Positions 17,630 through 27,900 of a stretch of 64,000 bases of DNA are shown here, in pieces. Position numbers and translations under genes: made by a program. The stretch covers positions 1-64,000 of the forward strand of contig NZ_PIPM01000001.1 of NCBI RefSeq assembly GCF_003987175.1, read 5' to 3'. Numbering within the stretch: the first letter of the stretch is position 1; each line of letters starts with the position of its first letter. This DNA comes from Aliidiomarina sanyensis. Its GTDB lineage: Bacteria; Pseudomonadota; Gammaproteobacteria; Enterobacterales; Alteromonadaceae. The notes beneath the pieces are model-generated. The model was not told where the DNA came from and ran no database searches. It saw only the letters and a list, made by a program, of their open reading frames with translations.

Positions 17630-19528
17630 ATGCAGGTCCTGTTCAGAAAATTTCTCATGTTCTTTCTCCTTCTGGGGGTTATCGGAAGTCTTGGTTGGCT
17701 CGGTATTGGGCGGGGCTATCAAATCCTTCCTGCATGGGGACTTTTGCTTGTCGTGGGAGCCTTTGCATGGATGTATTTTAACTATCTAAGCGAAACGCGT
17801 CTGATTCGACGGCATGCTTTACTTAATTATGCCTTACGCGAAAACAGTGCGTTGAAGCAGTGGCTCTGGGACGGATTCTTCACACAGTTTGTGCATGCAC
17901 TTAGCGCATGGCTGCTGGCCATCGCGGTGTTGATCTTTTGTATTCGGATGCGTCTTGATGAATGGATTGCTGTAGCGGTTGGGGTGTTATTATTCGCTCT
18001 TGTCTATACCCTGTCACGTGAGCGGTTTTGTCGCCAGTTCACCGATCACGTGGCCAAGTTAATGCAGGTTCGTTTCAGTTTGTGGGTGAGTGTTGGGCTC
18101 GTTGCGGTTGGTCTCTCCATTTGGCATCTCTTCTTTCTCGATCTACCTGATCTTCGGGGGCGGGAATTATCTGCAGTGCTCCATGAGGTTTGGTCAGAAC
18201 GATCGGAAACACGCATTCCAGGCTTAGGAGCGTTCTTGCAAGTGGATGCAGTGCTGCGTCATTTGCTTTGGTTTGCTTTACAAAGTGCCCAACAGTTTCC
18301 GGTGTTTCTCAGTCCTTGGACCCAGTTCATTCTCTGGTTCGGTGTGTTTCTTTTGAATGCGCTCAAGCTTGGATTGATCGGCGTCTTGTTACTGGCGAGT
18401 GTATTGCCCGGACAACAAGGGCGTATCCATAAGTCAGCGGCTTTGGACAGAAAACCTATGGTGTGGGGATCTATGCTTGGGCTTCTCGCTCCGGCGGTAC
18501 TCCTCGCTATGCTGGTGTATCTTGGTCCGAATGCGTGGGAACAACGTCAAGCCCGAACCGACCGAGCAATGTCTTCCGAGTCAAGCACGCCGGGTCAGAT
18601 CGATGATCCCTGCGCACCTGACGTGCTCACAGCCGAAATCGATCAGCTATCCGCGGAAGGTGAATCGCAACTGAGAAGACGAGAAAGGGAGCTGAATCGA
18701 GCACTTGAGGCGAAACTTGTACGTGAGGTTGAACGTGCCTTTGGACCCGCAGAACAGGCGGTTGACCAGTTTCTAGATTGGAACTTTAGTGTTCGAGGTC
18801 AATATCAGCAATTAGGGATGTTATTGGCGAGTAGCATGACTGAGGAAGCGTTTGCAACACGGCTTGCCGAGCGCCTCGAAGCGCAGCTTTCCGCTGCATT
18901 ATCACCGGAACTCACACGGCTGCAACGAAGCCTTGATGCGGAATACGCTGCCGCGCTCTCCGGCTTGATTCGGCAGCATGAGCGTTGGATGACTCAGGTT
19001 CAGCAACGGGCAGAATGTGAACTCCAGAACATTCGATTGGCACCGCTTTCGATTGACTTGGCATCTGCTGGCGTTGGTTCGGGAGCCGCAGTCGGCACGT
19101 TATTGGGTGGGCGAGCCTTGGTAGGGATCGGAGCACGCTTGACCGCTGGGGCTGGAACGCGGCGTGCGCTCGCGCAGATTTTTCGTCGAGCAGGCGCTCG
19201 CGCTGCAGCAACGGCCGGAGGCGCTGCAACGGGTTCCATATGTGGACCGATTTGCGTTGCTGTGCTCGGAACAGGCGCTGCACTTGCTGCGGATTTTGCA
19301 CTGGTTGAACTTGACGAATATCGGAATCGTGCGGTCATGCGGGAGGAAATGCTGGAGGCGATTCGAGAGGAGCAAGTGCGATTAGTGGCTGCTTTACACA
19401 GTATTTATCAATCCGAAATCGCTCGGGTCGTTCTGGCCGTTGAAGCGCAGCAAAATGCCCGCTTCAACGTATGGCGCGATGGTATTAATCCGCCGTCGGC
19501 AGAAACCCCACGAAGTGAGCTGGATTGA
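17630..19528 (+). CDS. Large membrane protein of unknown function
   Basis: A 632-residue protein I do not recognise. The N-terminal half has about six or seven TM helices (near 7-27, 33-52, 85-105, 110-127, 148-170, 235-260 and 285-305). A charged, helical region rich in Glu, Arg, Gln and Leu (about 335-475) follows, probably coiled-coil. Next comes a Gly/Ala-rich hydrophobic stretch (about 485-570) with repeated small-residue motifs such as G-S-G-A-A-V-G-T-L-L-G-G and A-T-A-G-G-A-A-T-G, then a helical charged tail. The glycine-zipper-like stretch could be a membrane hairpin. Its last 44 bases overlap the end of the convergent phosphoesterase gene. Start ATG has ACGAGGAG nearby. Confidence 0.75.
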   Translation: MQVLFRKFLMFFLLLGVIGSLGWLGIGRGYQILPAWGLLLVVGAFAWMYFNYLSETRLIRRHALLNYALRENSALKQWLWDGFFTQFVHALSAWLLAIAVLIFCIRMRLDEWIAVAVGVLLFALVYTLSRERFCRQFTDHVAKLMQVRFSLWVSVGLVAVGLSIWHLFFLDLPDLRGRELSAVLHEVWSERSETRIPGLGAFLQVDAVLRHLLWFALQSAQQFPVFLSPWTQFILWFGVFLLNALKLGLIGVLLLASVLPGQQGRIHKSAALDRKPMVWGSMLGLLAPAVLLAMLVYLGPNAWEQRQARTDRAMSSESSTPGQIDDPCAPDVLTAEIDQLSAEGESQLRRRERELNRALEAKLVREVERAFGPAEQAVDQFLDWNFSVRGQYQQLGMLLASSMTEEAFATRLAERLEAQLSAALSPELTRLQRSLDAEYAAALSGLIRQHERWMTQVQQRAECELQNIRLAPLSIDLASAGVGSGAAVGTLLGGRALVGIGARLTAGAGTRRALAQIFRRAGARAAATAGGAATGSICGPICVAVLGTGAALAADFALVELDEYRNRAVMREEMLEAIREEQVRLVAALHSIYQSEIARVVLAVEAQQNARFNVWRDGINPPSAETPRSELD

Positions 19529-20453
19529 GAACCGTTTCGCCCGACCAACGATAGGCCATCAACGGACCGTTGCGACCAGCCGAATAATCAACACAAGCAC
19601 ACAAAGGAGACTGCAGGTGAGGTTCTCCTTTCATCCAGTAGTGACCAAAGAAAACCGGCTTCGTTCCTCGATACGAAAATTCCTCGAGAACGGTCGGATC
19701 GGCACTTAAATCCGCGAGTGCATTCAGGGCGTCTTTGTTGCGCGCTGGATTCGGAATATGCGCGATCGCCGCCAGTGACTCGGGTGCTGTTTCCCACCAA
19801 GAAATACGAACCTGCCAGCGCTCTTTATCTTTATGATCACGAAAGGAAACGCCTTTTGGAAGGTCTACTTCAACGCCTTTAAGTACAGTTTCGGTTGCAC
19901 GATAGAGCGCATGTGACTCGTCAAATGCAGGCACCCAAGCATGCTCAAGAAGACTATTATCCGCATTTAAATAGGGTTTCAGCACGTTCAGGGAAGGCTC
20001 GTGCCAACATGCATGAACGACACGGAATGGACCGAGATCAAGAAAAAGCGGAAGGGTTTTGAACCAATCTAACCATGGTTGTCGTTCCACCGGATCAGGA
20101 ATCTCTTCCAAGAACTCAATATGATGAGCGACATTTTCGGGAATGTGGCGACGGAGAAAATCGTCACCCCCAGGGCGCGGAATTGCGAAGCCGACCGCAT
20201 TAAACTCATGATTCCCCATGATGACATGGGCCGTTTGCGCATCATGCATGGCCTTTACAATTTGCATCACCCGCAAATTTTGACGGCCATTATCGATGAG
20301 GTCACCAATAAAAATCGCGCGACGGCTTGGATGACCAAATACGCCATTGTGTTCCTGATAACCGAGGGTCTCGAGAAGCCCAATCAGTTTGTCCGCGTGC
20401 CCGTGAACATCACCAATAATATCGAATCCATCCGTTCGCTTCGTATCTTCCAC
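19485..20453 (-). CDS. Metallophosphoesterase (PPP-type phosphatase family)
   Basis: A 322-residue calcineurin-like phosphoesterase. The metal-binding signature is complete: G-D-V-H-G-H, G-D-L-I-D-N-G, G-N-H-E, H-A-C-W-H and F-F-G-H. Relatives include diadenosine-tetraphosphatase-like and protein phosphatases, so the substrate is not defined. I chose the GTG at 20453 because it starts one base after the upstream gene's stop, sits behind AAGGAG, and places D-G-F-D-I-I-G-D-V-H-G at the N terminus as is normal. The frame is open 28 codons further, but that would lie inside the transporter gene. Confidence 0.85.
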   Translation of the reverse strand: MEDTKRTDGFDIIGDVHGHADKLIGLLETLGYQEHNGVFGHPSRRAIFIGDLIDNGRQNLRVMQIVKAMHDAQTAHVIMGNHEFNAVGFAIPRPGGDDFLRRHIPENVAHHIEFLEEIPDPVERQPWLDWFKTLPLFLDLGPFRVVHACWHEPSLNVLKPYLNADNSLLEHAWVPAFDESHALYRATETVLKGVEVDLPKGVSFRDHKDKERWQVRISWWETAPESLAAIAHIPNPARNKDALNALADLSADPTVLEEFSYRGTKPVFFGHYWMKGEPHLQSPLCACVDYSAGRNGPLMAYRWSGETVLNPAHFVGFLPTAD

Positions 20454-20454
20454 C

Positions 20455-21351
20455 TTAAATATTCTCCTTGCTTGGGTCGCTCGTGTTTGTTCCGTGACGT
20501 CGATTGGGCTGAACGCGCGATGCAATGACGACGGCAATCACAATGATAGTGCCACCAAGAATGAGCTGAGGCCAGTTTACATCCTGTCCCCACAAGGCAA
20601 AATTAACTAAGAGACCCGCGGGAATTAGTGCGTTGTTCATCGTGGCCAGTTGTCCGATGTTCACTCGCTTACTGGCAATGCTCCACAGCAAATAGCCGAC
20701 CCCAGAGGCGCCTAAACCGAGCCACAGAAGAACGATCCAGTGAACCGTTGTCGTTGGCGTGCGGTTGAAATCGGCAAACAACAGCATACCGAGTCCACTG
20801 ACAATCGTCGCTCCGACGAAAAAGAGGCCATAGTGCTGAAGCTGCTGTCGTGGAGTACCCAGCTCAAGGCGTTTGTAGGCGACTTGACCTAATGCAAAGC
20901 ACAGGTTTGCCCCTTGAATAAGCACAAATCCAGTGATGAATCCGACGGATAAACCCTGATAGCGAATCAATCCTGCGCCAATAACCGAGATAAGCGCCGC
21001 AATCCACCAAGCCAAGGGAAGTTGCTTTTTGTTGAGCACGCGTTCATCGAGCAGGGTGATGTAGAGCGGCGTAAAAATCGTAAATAACAGCACTTCCGCC
21101 ACACTAATATATAAAAATGCATGGTAAAGCAGCAGGTACATCAAGCCGATCTGAATGGCGCCAATGCCCATCAAGTAGAGACGTTTTTTTGTGGGAGTCT
21201 GGCCGATACGCAAGAAAGGAACAATGAGGACACAGGCCAGTACCATCCGAATAAAGACCGCGATGTAGGCGTCGACATCAGCAGCGAGATACTCACCGAT
21301 CAACGAAAAACTGAATGCCCATACGAGGGTCATTAAAATGAGGATTGGCAT
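20455..21351 (-). CDS. EamA/DMT-superfamily transporter
   Basis: A 298-residue inner-membrane permease with about ten TM helices in two EamA repeats; such proteins commonly export amino acids or other metabolites. The hydrophobic N terminus M-P-I-L-I-L-M-T-L-V-W-A is the expected EamA beginning, with E-R-V-L-N-K-K-Q closing the first repeat. I use the ATG at 21351, which follows GGAG at eight bases. The longer frame to 21465 would overlap the lipoprotein gene and add a non-family N terminus. It is translationally close to the downstream phosphoesterase. Confidence 0.88.
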   Translation of the reverse strand: MPILILMTLVWAFSFSLIGEYLAADVDAYIAVFIRMVLACVLIVPFLRIGQTPTKKRLYLMGIGAIQIGLMYLLLYHAFLYISVAEVLLFTIFTPLYITLLDERVLNKKQLPLAWWIAALISVIGAGLIRYQGLSVGFITGFVLIQGANLCFALGQVAYKRLELGTPRQQLQHYGLFFVGATIVSGLGMLLFADFNRTPTTTVHWIVLLWLGLGASGVGYLLWSIASKRVNIGQLATMNNALIPAGLLVNFALWGQDVNWPQLILGGTIIVIAVVIASRVQPNRRHGTNTSDPSKENI

Positions 21352-21433
21352 GTCTGGCGCTCCGACAAAATTCGAGGCGCCAGTATGCCGCGCGATGAAT
21401 GCAAGCGCAATCGTCTCGGGCGCGATGCTTTCC

Positions 21434-21820
21434 TTAACCTTGGATGAGACGAAGCTTTGATTCACCCCAACCGACGAGCTCGCCGTTTAGAAACACCAGA
21501 GGTGTACATTCATCCCGCGTTGTCATCCCATCGGCAGTGACTCGATGCGTGCGGTAGTACAACACTCGGTAACTGCGATCATCAACGACCACAAATTCGT
21601 CGAAATCGGGAGTTCCCATGGTGCGCATGACTGAGTTGACCGAAGCGCCGGGCGAGAGCTTTGCAATGGCCTCGCGGTTCTTCTGTTCTTGTCGCTCCCA
21701 ATTTGATTCTGTCCCGCGGGATGAGCGGGTATCCCCGCCGACAGCAACCACGCACCCGGTAAGGGTTGTGGCAATCAGACCGGCGAGGATGGTGGTTTTA
21801 ATAAGAACCATTTTTTGCAT
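21434..21820 (-). CDS. DUF3192-like lipoprotein
   Basis: A 128-residue lipoprotein with lipobox L-T-G-C (lipidated Cys23). The mature part has a helical N-X-W-E segment followed by L-S-P-G-A-S-V-N-S-V-M-R-T-M-G-T-P-D-F-D-E-F, a pattern shared with SmpA/BamE-like and DUF3192 proteins, then Y-R-V-L-Y-Y-R-T-H-R, T-R-D-E-C-T-P-L-V-F and N-G-E-L-V-G-W-G. Function is unknown; association with envelope assembly is only a guess. It lies nine bases after the second RND pump gene with its own GGAG site. Confidence 0.8.
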   Translation of the reverse strand: MQKMVLIKTTILAGLIATTLTGCVVAVGGDTRSSRGTESNWERQEQKNREAIAKLSPGASVNSVMRTMGTPDFDEFVVVDDRSYRVLYYRTHRVTADGMTTRDECTPLVFLNGELVGWGESKLRLIQG

Positions 21821-21829
21821 TATTTTCTC

Positions 21830-24800
21830 CTAACTTAATGGGTTGCTTTCACTTGATTTGGTTGGTGCGCGCAAGGGGCCTCCAGCGTGTTGCCAAACAT
21901 CAGCCCAGTAAGCGCGCCAGGCCAAGAGGCGACTGTATGCATGCGGCACAAAGTAGAGACTCGTGATAGTTGAAAAAATCAGCCCGCTGATGATGGTAAT
22001 GGCCATCGGCGCGTAGGGCGGACCATCGCCACCGATTTGTGTATTCCCCATCGCCAATGGGAGCATTCCAAGCACAGTCGTTGCGACTGTCATGAGAATC
22101 GGGCGCACGCGCCGTGACGCAGCTTCAATCAGCGCAGTCTCGAGTGCGGCGCCGGCTGCGCGCTGTTGATTTACTGCATCGACCAGAACAATGCCATTGT
22201 TTACAACAATTCCCATCAGAATCAGGAGCCCGATAAGCGCCATGACATCGAGCGATGTACCCGTAAACAGTAATCCCCAAAAAGCACCACAGATTGCCAT
22301 GAGGAGTGAGCCAATGACCGCAGAGGGCAGTAGCAGGGATTCAAATAGCGCTGCCATCACCATGTACACGAGCGCCACGGCCAATAACATATTCACCAGC
22401 ATGATTTGGTTCTGCTGTTGCTGGGTTCTAAATCCGCCATCCAGGGACCAAGAAGTTCCCGCAGGAAGCTCAATCGATCCGAAGAGATTTTGTAGTTCCG
22501 CACGGGCCTCGGACAGCGAGATCTCGTCAAGATTGGCGGTGATTCGGACGGCTGTTCTGCGATCAAACCGGCGAATCGCACCCAATTGCGCCACTTGCTC
22601 AAACTCAGCGACTTGATTCAAGGTGATCAGCTGGCCGTCGGCCTGACCTACGATCAGGGTCTCAAGCTCCCGTACATCGCGTCGAATGGAATCAGGGAAA
22701 GTGACCTGAATTCGCATATCCCCTTCCGGATGATGGCGAAACGAGCGCAGATTGCGTCCTCGTAAGGCGACATCAACCTGATCGGCTACCTGTCGCGTTG
22801 ATAAACCAAATCGCTCGAGTTGTGCGCGGTCGAGGTGAATTTGAATTTCATCAAGCGCATTACGCGTTGCAGTTTGCACGTCGGTAAGACCTTGAATTTG
22901 ACTCATCTGTGGGATGAGTTGGTCTGCAAGTCGCTCGAGCTCAGCGGTTGAGCGTCCTTGTAGCGTGACTTGGACGCCACTGGTGTTTCCTCCCTGAAAC
23001 CCAAAGACGGGGCGTGAACGAGCGAGCGGAGGCATATCGGCCCGAATCCGACGTTGAATCTCCGATACCGAGAGCGTGCGGTCCGGTTTGAGAAGGATGA
23101 CGGACATTGCGTAGCCGGGGGTGTAGTAGCTATAAACATGCTCGATCTCGAATCGCTCACGATGCTCATATAAATAGGCTTCGAGCCGATGCACATCGGT
23201 TTCCACCTGCTCAAGTTTATATTGACCTGTGACAAAATAGTTCATGAAGAGGCGGTCATTGAACGCCATATCAGTCTGATTTCCACTCACTTGGATAAAC
23301 GGAATAGCAGTGCTCAGCAGCAGAGCAAGCATGATTACTGTTGTCCAACGCGGATGCCGGTGGCTCCAACGAAGCGAGTGTAAGTAGATCTGTTTCACGC
23401 GCCCATCACTGGCAGCTGTGGGCTGCCCATTGGTGATCAATTTGCTTAAGAGGAGCGGAATTAATGTTTGTGCAATCAGCAGTGATGCGAGGAGTGAAAT
23501 ACAAATTGCGACCGCAACGTGTTCAAGAAAAATCGTGATTTCTTGTTTTTCGCCAAAAATATTCGGCAAGAACACGATAGCTGTGGTGAGCGTTCCTGCG
23601 ATGATGGCGAGCGAAACACGCCCTGCACCTAACTCAATCGTTGTTTTGTTTGGTGTTTCACCCCGTGCAAACGCGTCCTGTTGTTCTTGTTTGATACTCT
23701 CAGATACTACCACCGCATTATCTATCAGCATCCCGACCGCTAGCATCAGTCCCATCATCGAGAGAATATTGAGGCTGTAGCCCAGTAAATACATGAATCC
23801 CATCGTCAGGAACAGGGCAATCGGCACCGAAAGAACAATGACTGCAGTGACTCGCCAATCCCGTAAGAATAAATACAGCACAATGATGGAAAGCACGGCA
23901 CCAAGCAGCCCCGCAGCCAGCAGATCACGCAGGGAGGTCGTGACACTCTCCGCTGTATTATCTAAGGTCATCAGGTAGATACCTGCAAATTCTGGATGCC
24001 CATCCGCTGCCTGGATCACTTGCGTGGCGGCCCGCGCAACGTCGACAAGATTAGCACTGCTCTCTTTGTAGATATCAATTCCGATCGCATAGGTTTGGTT
24101 AAATGACCTTCCAGCGCGAGGGCGAGGTAGTTCATAACCAATGTCTGCAACATCTGCGAGGGTCAGGTGTGCTGTAACCGGCAGACGGCGAATGTCATCT
24201 AGGTTACGAAACTCGCCGACCGGCTTGACCTGAATTCGCTCTCGGTCCGTCTCGACCGCACCTGCATTGAGCGTAAAGTTGGCTTGATTGAGGATCTGCG
24301 TAATGTCGAGGGTTGAAAGTCCTGTGGCAATGAGTGCATCGGGTCGGAGACGGATGATAATTTCTGGTTGATCCACCCCAAATAATTGCACGCGAGAGAC
24401 TCCCTCGACACGTTCCAGCGGCTGTTTCAGGTTCCGGTTGATGAGATCGTATGCCATGGATAGGTCTCGGTCACTGGAGATACGTAGCTGCATGACGGCC
24501 ATGTCGTCGGTATTAAATTGATAGACAAAAATCCGTTCGACATCAGCAGGCAGGGTATGACGAACCGTATCAATGGCCTCCCGAACCTCGATCCCACGCG
24601 CTGAGATGGGGTCATTCCAGTTGAAGTTTAGAACCACTTCCGAGGCGTCATCCCGTGACTCCGAGCGCATTTCGACAACGCCACTGATGGTCGCGAGTGC
24701 CTCCTCGATTGGACGTGTAATCAATCGTTCCACTTCTGCAGGCGTCGCTCCGGGATAGGGGACGACGACAGCAATTTGCGGAATGTCAATTCCAGGAAAC

Positions 24801-24931
24801 TTTTCCAGCGGTAATAGACGGCTTGAGACCAAACCGAGCACCAAGAATGACAAGAACAGCATGCATATGGTCACCGGACGACGCAGCGCTAGTCGAGCCA
24901 AGGGCGCTGAAATATCGGATAGATCACGCAT
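21830..24931 (-). CDS. RND efflux pump, second permease of a pair
   Basis: A 1033-residue inner-membrane RND transporter with twelve TM helices and two large periplasmic loops. The N terminus L-A-L-R-R-P-V-T and the segment P-Y-P-G-A-T-P-A-E-V-E typify drug and multisubstrate RND pumps. In TM4 the sequence is G-M-L-I-D-N-A-V-V-V: only the first aspartate of the usual Asp-Asp proton-relay pair is present. The start at 24931 (M-R-D-L-S-D) sits behind GGGGAG and overlaps the upstream pump gene by eight bases; the frame is open to 24964 but less well placed. No outer-membrane channel gene accompanies it. Confidence 0.92.
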   Translation of the reverse strand: MRDLSDISAPLARLALRRPVTICMLFLSFLVLGLVSSRLLPLEKFPGIDIPQIAVVVPYPGATPAEVERLITRPIEEALATISGVVEMRSESRDDASEVVLNFNWNDPISARGIEVREAIDTVRHTLPADVERIFVYQFNTDDMAVMQLRISSDRDLSMAYDLINRNLKQPLERVEGVSRVQLFGVDQPEIIIRLRPDALIATGLSTLDITQILNQANFTLNAGAVETDRERIQVKPVGEFRNLDDIRRLPVTAHLTLADVADIGYELPRPRAGRSFNQTYAIGIDIYKESSANLVDVARAATQVIQAADGHPEFAGIYLMTLDNTAESVTTSLRDLLAAGLLGAVLSIIVLYLFLRDWRVTAVIVLSVPIALFLTMGFMYLLGYSLNILSMMGLMLAVGMLIDNAVVVSESIKQEQQDAFARGETPNKTTIELGAGRVSLAIIAGTLTTAIVFLPNIFGEKQEITIFLEHVAVAICISLLASLLIAQTLIPLLLSKLITNGQPTAASDGRVKQIYLHSLRWSHRHPRWTTVIMLALLLSTAIPFIQVSGNQTDMAFNDRLFMNYFVTGQYKLEQVETDVHRLEAYLYEHRERFEIEHVYSYYTPGYAMSVILLKPDRTLSVSEIQRRIRADMPPLARSRPVFGFQGGNTSGVQVTLQGRSTAELERLADQLIPQMSQIQGLTDVQTATRNALDEIQIHLDRAQLERFGLSTRQVADQVDVALRGRNLRSFRHHPEGDMRIQVTFPDSIRRDVRELETLIVGQADGQLITLNQVAEFEQVAQLGAIRRFDRRTAVRITANLDEISLSEARAELQNLFGSIELPAGTSWSLDGGFRTQQQQNQIMLVNMLLAVALVYMVMAALFESLLLPSAVIGSLLMAICGAFWGLLFTGTSLDVMALIGLLILMGIVVNNGIVLVDAVNQQRAAGAALETALIEAASRRVRPILMTVATTVLGMLPLAMGNTQIGGDGPPYAPMAITIISGLIFSTITSLYFVPHAYSRLLAWRAYWADVWQHAGGPLRAPTKSSESNPLS

Positions 24932-27900
24932 TCGATGTCTCCCCATCAAACTGTTTGCGATCAAATAGCTGATACACCAGTGGAATGAATAGGAGTGTCA
25001 ACAGTGTTGCGAAAAGCAAACCGCTCATGACAGCTATGGCCATGCTGGCGCTGAGTTCTGCGCCTTCGCCGATACCGAGCGCGAGCGGCGTTAACCCAAG
25101 CACCGTGGTTAAAGTTGTCATCAAGATGGGTCGTAAGCGCTGCGCCGATGCTTCGCGAATTGCTTGCAGTTTCTCAACTCCAGATTGACGGAGCTGATTG
25201 ATTCGATCGATCAAAACAATCGCGTTATTGACGACGATTCCCGCGAGCATAATTAAACCGATAAAGACCACAACGCTGAGTGGCGTGTTGGTCAGCCACA
25301 AGCCAACCACAGAGCCTGCAGCGGCAAGAGGAACCGAGAACATAATGAGCAATGGGTGTCCAAAGCTCTCAAATTGAGAAGCCATCACCAGGTAGACCAA
25401 GAAAACCGCAAGGCCTAGAGCAAGTGCCATGGAGCGATAGGACTCGGCTAAGAGTTCACCTTGCCCTCCTAGGCGTGCAGTGACTCCAGGAGGAAGTTGT
25501 AAGTTAGCGAGAATCACACTCAGCGCTTCTTGCGCACTGCGAATGTCGGTATTTGCAGGTGAGGCGGTGATAAGTGCCACGCGTTGCTGACCCAGGCGAG
25601 TGATCTCGCTTGGGCCGATGGCGCGTGTTATTTCGGCCACCGCAGAAAGTGGAATTTCGACCTCTGCGCCTGGATTAATAATGAGATCACCTAGGGCGTC
25701 TGGATTTTGGCGGGCATCGTCTGGAAGACGAACACGCACATCAATCTGCCGATCGAGTACTTGATAGCGCGTCGCAATTTGCCCACCAATATGGGTACTG
25801 ATGAGGCGAGCGACATCGGGCGCGTTCAATCCGGCCCATGCAAGCCGCGCATGATCGAATTGAATTTCAAGTTCCGGCTGCCCCGCAGTCAGTCCATTTT
25901 GCACATCGCGAAAGTTTGGATGTTCCGTGAGTGTATCCGTTAGGCGTGCAGCAACTGGCAATAGCCGATCGAGCTCATAGCCATACAGCTCGACGACCAG
26001 AGGCATATCCATTGAAACGAGGCTTGGAAAGTCGATACGGGCTTGGACGTCCGGTTGTTGCGCGAGATAGTCACGAATGTCTTGCATCAACTGTTGGCGA
26101 GCTTCGGGCGACAAACCAGATTCCGTTACGACATGCATGCGCCCCCAGAAGTCACCCCCTTGGTTGGCCTGGACTTGCATCAAGCTGCCGGTTCCAGCAA
26201 TCGAGTAGGTTCGTGTAATCCGAGGATCTGACGCAAACGCTGCGGCAAATTGAGCTAAAAATGCATCAGTTCGGGCAATCGGAGTGCCACGGGAAAGTTC
26301 GATGTCGACATAGAACTCACGTTGTTCCATGGCAGGTATAAGCTCTGCGTCGAGCCGTGGTAGGAGTAAGAAGCACGCAAAGGTAAGGAGTGCAAATCCA
26401 GCAAAATATGGCCAGGGTTTCTTTTGGGCTTTTTGAAGCGCATGTTGTTGCGCCCGGCTGGTGGTTTCGAGAACTCGGTCTACGGCAAACAGGAATGGTC
26501 GAGTCACCATGCGGCCGACCCAAGCGAGCCCAGCAATGAACAACCGAAGCCCACGCAAAACAAGTACTGGAAGCCAGTAGAATACTCCACGCAGCAAAGA
26601 ACGAACGGGCCAGCTCAACCAAAATAACACACCGCGACGGGTTGGGGGCGCCGAGCGTGCTGTTGGTTGAGCGGCCGGTTCAAATTGCAGTTCAGTCGAG
26701 CCTTTGCGACTTGCGAGCATGGGGATTAACGTCAGTGCGACGGCCAAAGACGCAAGAAGCGCTACACTGACCGTAATGGCCTGTTCTGTGAAAAGCTGCC
26801 CAGCCATGCCTGTGACAAAAATGAGTGGAATGAACACAGCGAGCGTGGTCAACGTAGCCGCAATAATCGCGCCCGTTACTTCGTGTGCACCATGAATGGC
26901 CGCATCGCTTACATCATCGCCTTGTTCGCGTCGCCGTGCGATGTTCTCGAGCACAACGATCGCGTTGTCGACGAGAAGTCCAATCGCAAGGGCGATGCCA
27001 CCGAGAGACATCATGTTCAGGCTCAAATTACTCATGAACATAAACAGGAAGGTGGCAATGACTGAGACTGGGATTGCAACGGAAATAATTAAGGTAGGGC
27101 GTATTTGTCGCAAAAAGAGAAATATGACGCCCATGGCCAATAGACCACCGATCCAAGCGTTCTGTTGTACCGAAGCAATTGCATTGCGAATAAATGTCGA
27201 TTGGTCGTTGAGCAGTTCAAGTTGGTAATCACGAGGAAGCTGTCCGCGAACTTGGGGCAAGCGACGGTGCACTTCGTTCGCAACACGCACGGTGTTGGCA
27301 TCGCCCTCTCGGTAAATATTTATTTCAATTGCTTCACGGCCGTTGACTCGGCTGATTGACGTTCGATCTTTAAACCCACTGCGGACCGTCGCGATATCCT
27401 GCAGCTGAATCGGCGCACCATTTCTTGTGGCAATATAGATATTTTCAATGTCGTCTAATGTTTGGAACTGATTCACTGTCCGCACGAGAAACTCGAGCGT
27501 GTTGGTCTCAACGCGGCCACTTGCTTGATTGAGGTTTTCTTGGCGAAGCCGAGACACGACAGTTTGTACATCGATGTTGAGTTGGCTGGCGCGACGCTCA
27601 TCGATCAGAATTTGGACCTCGTCTTCAAGTCCACCGCCGACACGCACCGCAGCAATCCCCTGAATGCTCTCTAGCTGCCGCTTTAACTCTTCATCGGCAA
27701 ACCGACGCATTTCCTGCATCTCACCTGGGCTGCTGATTTGCGGTTGATTCAGCGCGAAACGCATCATGGGTTCAAGGTTCGGGTTGAAACGAAGAATGAT
27801 TGGTTTTTCAAGGTCAAGGGGTAAGCGCACTGTATCTAACTTTTCACGGACTTCGAGGCCCGCCATATCCATTTGCGTTCCCCATGCAAATTCAAGGACG

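Noticed and set aside
22191-22616. 141-codon plus-strand frame opposite the second RND pump
   Set aside because: Ser/Ala/Pro-rich antisense shadow of a strongly conserved gene.
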